NCBI GenBank assembly: GCA_040752025.1
Contig: JBFMFR010000034.1
Span: forward strand, 14,145-78,144
DNA from: JBFMFR01 sp040752025
GTDB taxonomy: Bacteria; Chloroflexota; Anaerolineae; Anaerolineales; UBA4823
Direction of reading: 5' to 3'
DNA length: 64,000 bases
Position 1 is the stretch's first letter. Every line of letters begins with the position of its first letter. This document shows, in pieces, positions 9,161 to 16,634 of the stretch. Position numbers and translations under genes: made by a program. The notes under the pieces are model-generated. The model searched no databases. It had not been told where the DNA came from and worked only from the letters and a program-made list of their open reading frames with translations.

Positions 9161-10245
9161 TGACAACGCCACTATCCTCCACCGCCATGCTGGAAGTTCA
9201 TGAACTTTACAAATATTTCCCCATCCGCCAGGCGCTGCGCGACAGCCTGCAGCGCAAGCCGCCCAACTTCGTCCGGGCGGTGGATGGAGTCAGCTTTTCG
9301 CTGGAACGCGGCGAGGTGCTGGCCCTGGTGGGCGAATCGGGCTGCGGCAAGACCACCATCGCCCGGACGCTGATCGGATTGGAAGAGCAGACCGGGGGGG
9401 AGGTGCTGTTCAACGGGCAGATGGTAGGCGCCAGCCAGCGCCGCCTGCGGGCCGGCCTGGCCCCGCTGGAAGCCAGCGGGCCGGGCAGCCGCGAGCACCT
9501 GGTGCTGCCCAAGCTGAGCATGAAACGCCTGCGCCAGCAGGCCCAGATGATCTTCCAGGACCCGTACGAGTCGCTCAACCCGCGCGCTACGATCTTCGAG
9601 ATCGTGGCCGAGCCGCTGGTGGTGCACAGCCTCTTCCGCGAGCGGCAGGAGCGCGTCGAACGCGTGCGCTCGGCGCTGGAAGACGCCGGCCTGCGCCCGG
9701 CGCAGGATTACTTCCTGCGCTATCCTCACGAACTCTCAGGGGGACAGCGCCAGCGGGTGGTAATCGCCAGCGCCATGGTGCTGGAACCCGAGCTGCTGCT
9801 GGCCGACGAGCCGGTGTCGATGCTGGACGTTTCGATCCGCGCCGAAATCCTGAACTTGCTGAACGATCTGCGCCAGAGCCGGGGGGTGAGCATCGTGTTC
9901 ATCACCCACGACCTGAGCACGGTGGCCTATTTCGCCGACCGCACGGCGGTGATGTACCTGGGGCGCATCGTGGAGATCGGGCCGACGCCGGCGGTGCTGC
10001 GCCAGCCCCAGCATCCCTACACGCGGGCGCTGCTCTCGGTGGTGCCGGTGCCCAACCCGCGCCTGCGCCGCGAACGGGTGATCCTGCAAGGCGAGACGCC
10101 CAACGCCGCCCATATCCCCTCCGGCTGCCGCTTCCACCCGCGCTGCCCGGCAGCGATGGAGGCGTGCAAGGAAATTGACCCGGACGAGATCGAGGTGGGG
10201 GCGGGGCACAAAGCGGCGTGCTTGAGGGTAGAGGGTAAACAGTAG
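9160..10245 (+). CDS. ABC importer ATPase, DppF/OppF type
   Basis: Second ATPase of the importer, 361 residues from the ATG at 9160, which overlaps the preceding stop by one base and follows a GGAGG site at 9145-9149. The same frame is open back to 8668, but that part is only a shadow of the first ATPase and is excluded. Walker A is GESGCGKTT (58-66), the signature LSGGQRQRVVIA and Walker B LLLADEPVSMLD. The C-terminal SGCRFHPRCPAAMEAC motif is the oligo_HPY Cys region. A 35-residue insert follows LFNGQMVG. It is the last gene of the plus-strand run. Confidence 0.93.
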   Translation: MTTPLSSTAMLEVHELYKYFPIRQALRDSLQRKPPNFVRAVDGVSFSLERGEVLALVGESGCGKTTIARTLIGLEEQTGGEVLFNGQMVGASQRRLRAGLAPLEASGPGSREHLVLPKLSMKRLRQQAQMIFQDPYESLNPRATIFEIVAEPLVVHSLFRERQERVERVRSALEDAGLRPAQDYFLRYPHELSGGQRQRVVIASAMVLEPELLLADEPVSMLDVSIRAEILNLLNDLRQSRGVSIVFITHDLSTVAYFADRTAVMYLGRIVEIGPTPAVLRQPQHPYTRALLSVVPVPNPRLRRERVILQGETPNAAHIPSGCRFHPRCPAAMEACKEIDPDEIEVGAGHKAACLRVEGKQ

Positions 10246-10312
10246 ACGGTAGAAAGGGGGAAGAAATCAGGACACGGATGACGTGGAGGACATGGATCAT
10301 TTTCGGGCAGTG

Positions 10313-10345
10313 AGACACCCGGAGATTCCAAATCTCCGGGTGTCT
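10313..10345. repeat. Perfect 15-bp inverted repeat (hairpin)
   Basis: AGACACCCGGAGATT (10313-10327) and its exact reverse complement (10331-10345) are separated by three bases. No T-run follows, so it is not a clear terminator. It lies 68 bp after the last importer gene and could protect the transcript end or be a REP-like repeat. The string GACACCCGG in it recurs at 13263-13271, at the break in the kinase gene. Confidence 0.75.
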
Positions 10346-10565
10346 GGAGGGCGGGCGGCCCGTGATCGCTCGCAGATGCACGCAGATTCGCGCTGATGCT
10401 TTTTGATCTATGAAGTTGGAAAGGTGCTATGTTCCGGTGCTACACAGTGAAGGGGAAAGCCACGAATTACACGAATTGGGCGAATTCTAAAATGGTCGCC
10501 GGAAAACGGTGAGCGGTTGACCGGATAGGAAGCAGATAAGGTGCGGGGATTCGTTTCGCGAAAAA

Positions 10566-10682
10566 TTCAAATCGATACAAAAGAAGTTGCAAGATGCAAG
10601 GCAGAAAGCAAAATTGTAAGGCGCGAGGTGCAAGAGGCGAGTTAGAAGATAGAAATTGCAAGAGGCGAGGTGCAAGGTGTGT
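10566..10682. repeat. Degenerate purine-rich tandem repeat
   Basis: Repeated variants of TTGCAAGATGCAAGG, GGTGCAAGAGGCGAG and TTGCAAGAGGCGAGGTGCA follow one another. Unit boundaries are irregular. No coding potential is seen. Confidence 0.5.
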
Positions 10683-10749
10683 GGAGGAGGGTGTGCGCAT
10701 ACTTGGTTTTAGCACAGATGTTCGGGGTTAGCAAGGGAGAAAATGGGAA

Positions 10750-10785
10750 ATCCCCCGAAGGTTAACCCGTTGGGGGATGGTGTTT
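10750..10785 (+). terminator. Terminator-like hairpin
   Basis: ATCCCCC (10750-10756) pairs with GGGGGAT (10772-10778); a T-run TTTTT follows at 10782-10786. The 15-base loop is long and the stem short, so it is only a candidate. It is 500 bp past the importer operon. Confidence 0.3.
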
Positions 10786-10940
10786 TTGGGGTAGGTAGGC
10801 AATTGGGAGAGACTGTGGGCCGGCGGAATAAGAGGTGTGTTGTGGATTCCGAATCCACTTGACTCATCCTGCTATCTGCCCTAAAATCAAGATATCGAAC
10901 ACCCGCACCAACTTACCATCGACCCAAAAGGGGCGAAAGA

Positions 10941-11096
10941 ATGCCCTGGCCTTCCGAGTTGACCAACTTGCAAAACCTGCTCGCCGAACTCTGCCCATTC
11001 GGCGATGATGTGCGCCGCCTGGCGAACCAGGCCAACCTGCCCCTGGCAAACATCCACCTTGAAGGCCCATCCATCCGCACACGGGAGGTGGCATAG
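10941..11096 (+). pseudogene. Short effector-associated-domain (EAD1-like) fragment
   Basis: A 51-codon frame with an AAAAGGGGCG site before its ATG. The peptide is almost entirely one small helical module: LTNLQNLLAELCPFGDDVRR, then LANQANLPLANIHLEGPSI. This matches my recollection of prokaryotic effector-associated domains of the LxxLLxxLYPxxxDxRRLAxDAGL type, adaptor modules that recruit effectors in bacterial conflict and programmed-death systems. It stops right after the module, without the usual WHxILEEA end or a fused effector. It may therefore be a decayed remnant or a stand-alone adaptor. It precedes the predicted nuclease by 209 bp in the same orientation. The family call rests on pattern memory only. 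Confidence 0.42.
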
Positions 11097-11305
11097 TTTC
11101 CAAAGTAGATAATATTCTCCTACTATCCATGTTATGATTATCCTGATAATATCCATTCGCCCCGTTTTTGGAACATCGTAGCCGCTCAGGCTCCTTATTT
11201 TCAAGGCACCAAGGATTTGCTGAGAAAACATGGACAGAGGTTGGAGGATGAGTTTCCGTAGGAGCATATTAGGAACCTTCCGAATCAGCAATAAAATGGA
11301 GGTGA

Positions 11306-13114
11306 ATGATGTTAGCTAGTTTGTTAGACAATGTAAAAAAAGTGTGGGAGTCGATCAAAACCGAGGCGGGGTTGGATTTTGAACGTTATGACAATAACAT
11401 CATTTTTGACCTTCAGAACAGACTCGCGCTTGACCCCAATAACGATATAGGGGATGAATTAGAAAAGAAAAATATAAGCATTGAGGATTTGATCGTTGCT
11501 TTTTTTCAAATCATCCAACCCTTCAGCGAAATGATGAGCGACCTCCTTGCCATGTTTGAAAAGGCAGGAGCGAAGCGCACGGATAGAAATCTTGCAATCG
11601 AGTTTGATTTTGGTCGCGAATTACCCAATCTAAAATTCGATATTGAACACTTTAGAGACTGGTTATCAGTTTGGAGAAAAGTATCTGGGTATTTTGATGT
11701 CAATCTCTGGAATTTTAACACGATCTGGCAGCTAAACGGGATTTTTAGTGAGCAGACCCCTCAATACTATGATGAGCGCGTAAAATCCTGGATCGATAAA
11801 TACAGGCGGGAGAGAATTTGGCCCGATGATCTCCTCCCTGCACCAAGAAGTGGAATACCCGAACTAGATCTTTGGCTGGGAAAAGCCTGGATGGTCTGGA
11901 CAAACATTGTTACCGAAAGCAAAAAGTATGGTAGGGATCGCAATATATTGCGCAGGCTTGGACTTGAAACAACAGAGATACCAGCAGAAATATTACCAAA
12001 CAGCCAAGATTCTCTTTGGTCACCTAATATGCTAGCATCCATCGATTCGGATCATTGGGCAGAATCGTTTGCTTCAGGAGCTTACTCTAAGACAGAGAGG
12101 CTATCGCAAATGACAAGAACTGAGCGGCAGAAATATGCCGGAGAGTTACAAGCCAGCTTGGAAGAAACTTTCAGTGCTATTCCCAAAGGAAAAGTTAAAG
12201 GAGAAACTCTCGTAAGTGAACTTATTGATTTTCTAAACCTGCCTGCATGGAAGCAACGCCATGAACTCTATTCTGCATGGATTTCGACCCAAATCATTAA
12301 CGCCATTGAAGCGATGGGGATCGAAGTAAGAATTCACCAAGTGGGGGGCAAACTCGTTTTCTCCTTCTCTGGAACTCATCTCGCGACGGCAAACATGCTT
12401 CCTCATCTGCATATTTGGGCCGAGTTGAGGTCACACCTGGAGAATCCAGTTGGGAAAAGCAGAAAAATGGCGATTCAACCAGATTATTCATTGATTACTG
12501 ATCCGATCTCTAATCCAGATGCTTCCATTCTCGAAGTAGAGTGCAAACAATATCTTAGGCCATCCAGAAAGAACTTTGCGGAAGCAATAACGGATTATGC
12601 GCGCGGACGACCAAACGCTCGTGTGATTTTAGTGAATTACGGACCTGCCGATCAGCTTATTCTTCAATCAGTTGATTCGCGCGTACGCGATCGGGCGCAC
12701 ATTATAGGGGAAATGCGACCGAGTTCACCAGAAGCTCAAAGAAACTTCAGGAATCTGGTACAAAAGTCAATATCAGAGAGATATAAGAATATTGTTCAGC
12801 AAACAAAGGAAACCTCAATCCCTGGAGTAATTCGATTAGAATGGGGCGCAAAACCATCTGACCTCGATCTACTTTTGAAAATCTTACATCGGGGCGAAAC
12901 TCACTTGGTATCATTCCAGAACAAGGGAAGTACTATGCAATTGCCCTGGGCAATGCTTAAGGAGGATATTCGATCCGGTTACGGGCCGGAAGAAATCGAG
13001 ATCTCAAGATGGTTGCCAGGTAAGTATTCTATTGCAGTACGCAATTACTCAAAATCGCCATCAATTGCAACAGGTAACGCACAACTGATTTTCGCAAAGG
13101 GGAACAGGCTCTGA
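11306..13114 (+). CDS. Large protein with predicted PD-(D/E)xK nuclease core and YfaP/DUF2135-like C-terminus (frameshifted at end)
   Basis: A 602-residue protein I cannot name. Residues 1-310 look mostly helical and unfamiliar. Residues about 320-450 look like a restriction-endonuclease fold: helix with E374, then PD (392-393) at the start of a strand, then VECKQY with E412 and K414 as the E-x-K pair, followed by a helix and the strand ARVILVNYG. Residues about 505 onward (LEWGAKPSDLDLLL, SFQNKGS, GYGPEEIEI, PGKYSIAVRNYS) resemble the YfaP/DUF2135 beta-sandwich. The stop at 13112 interrupts that domain, which continues in another frame (next entry). GGAGGTGA precedes the start; the second Met codon (11309) has the better spacing. 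Base composition is visibly more AT-rich than in the flanking genes, which suggests transfer. A conflict or defence role is inference. Confidence 0.7.
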   Translation: MMLASLLDNVKKVWESIKTEAGLDFERYDNNIIFDLQNRLALDPNNDIGDELEKKNISIEDLIVAFFQIIQPFSEMMSDLLAMFEKAGAKRTDRNLAIEFDFGRELPNLKFDIEHFRDWLSVWRKVSGYFDVNLWNFNTIWQLNGIFSEQTPQYYDERVKSWIDKYRRERIWPDDLLPAPRSGIPELDLWLGKAWMVWTNIVTESKKYGRDRNILRRLGLETTEIPAEILPNSQDSLWSPNMLASIDSDHWAESFASGAYSKTERLSQMTRTERQKYAGELQASLEETFSAIPKGKVKGETLVSELIDFLNLPAWKQRHELYSAWISTQIINAIEAMGIEVRIHQVGGKLVFSFSGTHLATANMLPHLHIWAELRSHLENPVGKSRKMAIQPDYSLITDPISNPDASILEVECKQYLRPSRKNFAEAITDYARGRPNARVILVNYGPADQLILQSVDSRVRDRAHIIGEMRPSSPEAQRNFRNLVQKSISERYKNIVQQTKETSIPGVIRLEWGAKPSDLDLLLKILHRGETHLVSFQNKGSTMQLPWAMLKEDIRSGYGPEEIEISRWLPGKYSIAVRNYSKSPSIATGNAQLIFAKGNRL

Positions 13115-13224
13115 AATTCACCTGCCCAGCTGCAGGTATAGGAGATTGGTGGTATGTTTTGGAGATAGATACAGAATCTGAGGAAATAAGAATTATCAAC
13201 CAAATTGTTGATGAATCCTGGTAA
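13112..13224 (+). pseudogene. Out-of-frame C-terminal end of the predicted nuclease gene
   Basis: After the stop at 13112-13114, another frame reads KFTCPAAGIGDWWYVLEID and ends in IRIINQIVDESW with TAA at 13222-13224. The sequence W-W-x-V-x-x-I-D followed by IxxINQI is the usual ending of YfaP/DUF2135-type domains, so this is the lost tail of the upstream protein. Restoring one base near 13111/13112 would join NRL to it directly. It is either a real single-base deletion, a programmed shift, or a sequencing/assembly error. Confidence 0.62.
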
Positions 13225-13675
13225 GAAATCCATAGACAAGATACACACTTAAATGATCATTTGACACCCGGTGGATCACGGGAGGATTCTGGGCGTGCAG
13301 ATAACCCAAGGCGTCACAAATCTGCCCAACCCACTCCAACGCCTGGGGCTCAGAAAGCGGCGCGCCAACCCGGTTGAGCATCGCTTGCAGGTCTTCACCT
13401 TCTACGAAATCCATCACCAGGTACTGCCCCTGCCCCGGGATGACAAAATGGTCGATCACCTTGGGCAGATAGGAGTGAGTGAGCATGGTCAGGATTTGGG
13501 CTTCACGCTTGAACTGGCGCTGCGATTCAAGTGAAGTGTCCAGGTTTTCTTTCAAGGCGCGGGGGAAATCCAGGTTGATGTCCCAGACGCGATACACTGC
13601 CCCAAAGCCACCCTGCCCAAACAGCTTGACGATGCGATAGCGATTGTTGAGTATGCTCCCCGGGGAAATGGTCAT
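13196..13675 (-). pseudogene. Truncated Ser/Thr protein kinase (N-lobe to HRD loop)
   Basis: Begins as a normal Hanks-type kinase: glycine loop GQGGFGAVYRV (20-30), ATP-anchoring lysine K42 in RALKE, hinge LVMDFVEGEDL and ALGYLHAQNPPVIHR up to residue 136. Kinase similarity stops at base 13268, exactly where HRDxKPxN should follow. The last 23 codons are unrelated and overlap the tail of the nuclease gene on the other strand. Without the catalytic Asp, DFG and C-lobe it cannot be an active kinase. The break coincides with the edge of the AT-richer island, so the island probably arrived here or a deletion joined the two. Confidence 0.85.
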
Positions 13676-13798
13676 CGTAAATTTTCTGACATTAAATAAT
13701 TACCTGAATCTTACCAGGCTCAATCAACTATACTATATTATCCGCTTACAGGCAACATTTCCAGCAGTTTTTTGATTGCTCACAAGGTTATATTCCTG

Positions 13799-13823
13799 TA
13801 TAATCTGTGTAGACAATCTACAC
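13799..13823 (+). promoter_or_regulatory. Strong -10 box with adjoining palindromic operator
   Basis: TATAAT lies at 13799-13804, with a weak -35 at about 13776. Right after it is the perfect inverted repeat GTGTAGA/TCTACAC (13807-13813 and 13817-13823) with a 3-base spacer, centred near the expected +1. This is a good repressor site layout. The transcript would have a leader of about 170 bases before the ATG at 13981; 13676-13980 holds no other gene. Confidence 0.5.
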
Positions 13824-13980
13824 GTTGATGTCTCATTGTGGCCTCTGGGTAATCAGAGGGTGGCCGCAACGACCGACTTTCATCGGGCGCACAATGCCTG
13901 GTTTCTGCGGAGACCAGGTATTTTTATTTCGAGGGGCAATCAACCAGTCCGGGAAAACGTTCTTTGATAAGGAGGAGCAA

Positions 13981-15843
13981 ATGAATCCCAAATCGATCCT
14001 TTCCAAAGCCTTCGGCTTGCTGCTGGCGGCGGTGCTGGCGCTGACGCCGGGCAGCAGCAGCGCGTCCAACAGCGCGGCGCCGATGGCCCCGGTGGGCACG
14101 ACTTTCGTTTACCAGGGTCTGTTGACCAAGGATAACCTGCCGGTCAACGACACCTGCGATTTCACGTTCAGCCTGTGGGACGCGCAGAGCGGCGGCTCCC
14201 AGGCCGGCTCGACGCTGACGCGCTACGGGGTGGGCGTGGACGGCGGGCATTTCACGGTTGACCTGGATTTCGGCAGCGTGTGGAACGGGACGCTGTACTG
14301 GCTGGGAATCGGCGTGCAATGCACCCGCGACGTTAGCCCTACCAGCCTGCCGCGCCAGGCGCTGCGCCCGGCGCCTTACGCCATGTACGCCAGCAATGCC
14401 GATATGGTGGACGGGTTTCACGCCAGCGCCTTCGCTACAGCCGGGCACAGCCACTCGCACAGTTCGCTCAGCGGGCTGGGCAACGACGATCATCCGCAGT
14501 ATTTCAATCTCAACCAGAATGAAAACGTGAACGGAAGGCCTTACTTCAACGGGGGCACAGGCTCGATGCCGCCGTTCTACGTCAGCAGCAGCTACCTGGT
14601 CACCGACCTGAACGCCGACCTGCTGGACGGGCAGCACGGCAGTTATTACCAGGCACGCGTGAGCGCCACGTGCAGCGTGGGGGCGGCGATCCGGGCGATC
14701 AACGCGGATGGCTCGGTGGTGTGCGAGGCGCACGACGACCGGCCCGGGCACGCCGCCCTGAACCTGGATGCGACCGCCGGATCGGGGACTTTCAACGCGG
14801 TAGCCATCGGGGTGGACGGTATGCCGGTGATGGCGTACAGCCGCGCCAACGCGCTGTGGGTGGCGCACTGCAACGATCACGCCTGCACGACCAGCAGCAA
14901 GGTGCAGGTCAGCCCGGCCGGGGATACGGTGCAGTACCTGGCGCTGGCGATTGGGGCAGACGGCATGCCGGTGATGAGTTACTACGATGCCAGCTTCGGC
15001 GTTGGCGACTTGAAAGTGGCGCACTGTAACGACCTCGCCTGCCAGTTGGCGGCGAACGTGACGACAGTGGATGGCAACCTGCCGCCCAACCCGGACGTCG
15101 GGCAGTACAACTCGATCACCATTGGCGTGGATGGATTCCCGCTGATCAGCTATTACGACGCGACCAACGGGCATTTGAAGGTGGCACACTGCAACGATAT
15201 CCCCTGCCAGATTGCGCCCCTGGTCACACCCCTGGACACGTCTCTCTTCGCAAACGTTGGCTGGTATTCATCGATCACCATCGGCAGCGACGGGCTGGGG
15301 TTGGTCAGCTACTACGATGCGATGAGTACACACCTGAAGGCAGCGCACTGCGCCAACGTGCTGTGCGCCAGCGCCGACTCGATCGTGGTCCTGGACCCAA
15401 CTGCCAGCGTGGGCACGTTCACTTCCATCACGATCGCCAGCGACGGGCTGGGGCTGATCAGCTACTACGATTTCGGCAATAACTTCCTGAAGGTGGCGCA
15501 CTGCAACAATTCACTGTGCAGCACAGCCGCCTATAACGCCGTGGACAACTGGGGAACGACGGGCGGGCCGTCAGCGATCAGCATCGGCAGCGATGGGATG
15601 GGTGTGATCAGCTACCTTAACATGGCGCCGCTGCGACTGATGGTGGGGCACTGCGACAACGTCGTGTGCAGCTCGATCACCCGCGTGCAGGTGGATACGC
15701 CCGACATGGGCAACCCGAGCAGCAGCATCGCCATCGGCACGGACGGAATGCCGGTGATCTCATACCACGATAACACCAACAACCTGCTGCGTTTCACCCA
15801 CTGCTCCAACGTATTCTGCGTGCCCTACTGGCGCAGGCGCTGA
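13981..15843 (+). CDS. Secreted repeat protein with about seven Cys-pair repeats
   Basis: A 620-residue exported protein. The chosen ATG at 13981 has an AAGGAGGAG site; the frame is open upstream to 13825 without one. A signal peptide spans about 1-29. Residues about 35-145 (FVYQGLLTKDNLPVND, FTVDLDFGSVWNG, LRPAPYAMYASNADMVDG) match a domain often found at the front of Chloroflexota and other surface proteins and related to tail-fibre-like modules. From about residue 270 there are seven repeats of 50-60 residues with the core IGxDGxPxISYYD and HCNDxxC, probably beta-propeller-like blades with one Cys pair each. The function is unknown; a surface or adhesive role is a guess. Confidence 0.8.
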   Translation: MNPKSILSKAFGLLLAAVLALTPGSSSASNSAAPMAPVGTTFVYQGLLTKDNLPVNDTCDFTFSLWDAQSGGSQAGSTLTRYGVGVDGGHFTVDLDFGSVWNGTLYWLGIGVQCTRDVSPTSLPRQALRPAPYAMYASNADMVDGFHASAFATAGHSHSHSSLSGLGNDDHPQYFNLNQNENVNGRPYFNGGTGSMPPFYVSSSYLVTDLNADLLDGQHGSYYQARVSATCSVGAAIRAINADGSVVCEAHDDRPGHAALNLDATAGSGTFNAVAIGVDGMPVMAYSRANALWVAHCNDHACTTSSKVQVSPAGDTVQYLALAIGADGMPVMSYYDASFGVGDLKVAHCNDLACQLAANVTTVDGNLPPNPDVGQYNSITIGVDGFPLISYYDATNGHLKVAHCNDIPCQIAPLVTPLDTSLFANVGWYSSITIGSDGLGLVSYYDAMSTHLKAAHCANVLCASADSIVVLDPTASVGTFTSITIASDGLGLISYYDFGNNFLKVAHCNNSLCSTAAYNAVDNWGTTGGPSAISIGSDGMGVISYLNMAPLRLMVGHCDNVVCSSITRVQVDTPDMGNPSSSIAIGTDGMPVISYHDNTNNLLRFTHCSNVFCVPYWRRR

Positions 15844-15946
15844 TCAACGAATAGATCAACGAATCAAACGAATGGAACGAATGTGCCAACGAATGGAGCG
15901 ACGGATGGATCAACGAATAGAACGAATGAAACGAATGCGAAAACGA
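15844..15946 (+). repeat. Degenerate tandem repeat of CGAATG-type units
   Basis: Variants of ATCAACGAAT, CAAACGAATGGAACGAATG and AACGAATG follow one another between the two secreted-protein genes. If the next gene started at 15872, the repeat would be translated into an Arg/Met-rich leader. A start at 15947 after the repeat gives a normal signal peptide instead. Confidence 0.6.
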
Positions 15947-16231
15947 ATGGGGCGGTGGCAAAAGGTGTGGCTGCTGGTGCTGGCGCTGGCGGTGCTGCTG
16001 GGGGTTTCACAGGCGGCGAGCGCCAAACCTGACGCCGGGTACGGGATTGGCTGGTGGACGGTAGATGGCGGAGGAGGCGGCGGAGGCGCAGGGGGTTACA
16101 TGCTGCGCGGCACCGGCGGGCAGGCGGATGCGGCGATGATGGCGCAGAGCCCTTACGCCCTGACCGGCGGGTATTGGGGCGCGACCTACCGGTACGTAAA
16201 ACTGCTGCCGCTGGTTTACAACCAGTATTAG
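15947..16231 (+). CDS. Small secreted protein of the GGYTLTGGFW type
   Basis: A 94-residue exported protein from the ATG at 15947; an alternative ATG at 15872 only adds repeat-encoded Arg/Met residues. A signal peptide ends near VSQAASA. The mature part has a poly-Gly stretch, then GYMLRGTGGQADAAMM, YALTGGYWG and the short C-terminal KLLPLVYNQY. Small proteins with this layout are common in Chloroflexota next to other surface proteins; their role is unknown. No convincing ribosome site is visible, so expression may depend on coupling with the upstream gene. Confidence 0.55.
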   Translation: MGRWQKVWLLVLALAVLLGVSQAASAKPDAGYGIGWWTVDGGGGGGGAGGYMLRGTGGQADAAMMAQSPYALTGGYWGATYRYVKLLPLVYNQY

Positions 16232-16302
16232 GGGGCTGTCCAAAAAGCAGAGCGAAGCGTGGTATTCGTGTGCGTGGGCGTGGGCGGTTTTCCCCGCAAG
16301 CC

Positions 16303-16613
16303 ACGTGCACCGCACCCGGCAGGTGCAGCGCAGGCGATTTCTCTCCGAGGCGAGGGTGCGATGCACATGCATTTTGTGCGTTGCACCTGTCTCCCATCGC
16401 CGGAAAACCACGTGCATCGCACCAAGTACAGCAGGTGCAACGCACAGGCTGAGGCAGACACCTGGAATTTGCTACGTGCACCGCATCCGGCAGGTGCTGA
16501 ACAGGCGATTTCTATCTGAGGCGAGGGTGCGATGCACATGCACTTTGTGCGTTGCACCTGTCTCCCATCGCCGGAAAACCACGTGCATCGCACCAAGTAC
16601 AGGTGCAACGCAC
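16303..16613. repeat. Two tandem copies of an element with interleaved inverted repeats
   Basis: Copy 1 covers about 16303-16445 and copy 2 about 16474-16613, offset 171 bp. Each carries A (GGTGCGATGCAC), B (GTGCGTTGCACCT), the exact complement of A, then the exact complement of B, in that order. Copy 1: A 16355-16366, B 16376-16388, A' 16412-16423, B' 16433-16445. Copy 2: A 16526-16537, B 16547-16559, A' 16583-16594, B' 16601-16613. Because the pairs interleave, a single RNA could form a pseudoknot or switch between two hairpins. No open frame here looks like a protein. It fills the 400-bp gap between the small secreted protein and the ABC exporter. Confidence 0.85.
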
Positions 16614-16634
16614 GGGCTGAGGCGCGGCGGGCTG

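Larger units (their letters stand above)
10246..10940. other. Long non-coding stretch rich in degenerate repeats
   Basis: About 700 bp between the importer operon and the AT-richer island without a credible gene. It holds a perfect hairpin (10313-10345), a purine-rich degenerate repeat (about 10566-10682), a repeated CACGAATTACACGAATT string near 10462 and a terminator-like hairpin (10750-10785). Short open frames here are low-complexity and lack ribosome sites. It looks like an accumulation zone for small repeats at an island edge. Confidence 0.6.

Noticed and set aside
10887..11291. Minus-strand frame of 134 codons in the island
   Set aside because: Antisense to the EAD-like frame, no motif and a poor start; the plus strand reads better.
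16231..16247. GGGGGCTGTCCAAAAAG resembling the end of an insertion sequence
   Set aside because: No transposase or matching second end nearby; chance or an old remnant.
16303..16613. CRISPR-like array
   Set aside because: Only two units of about 171 bp with internal inverted repeats, no short regular repeats and spacers, and no cas genes.
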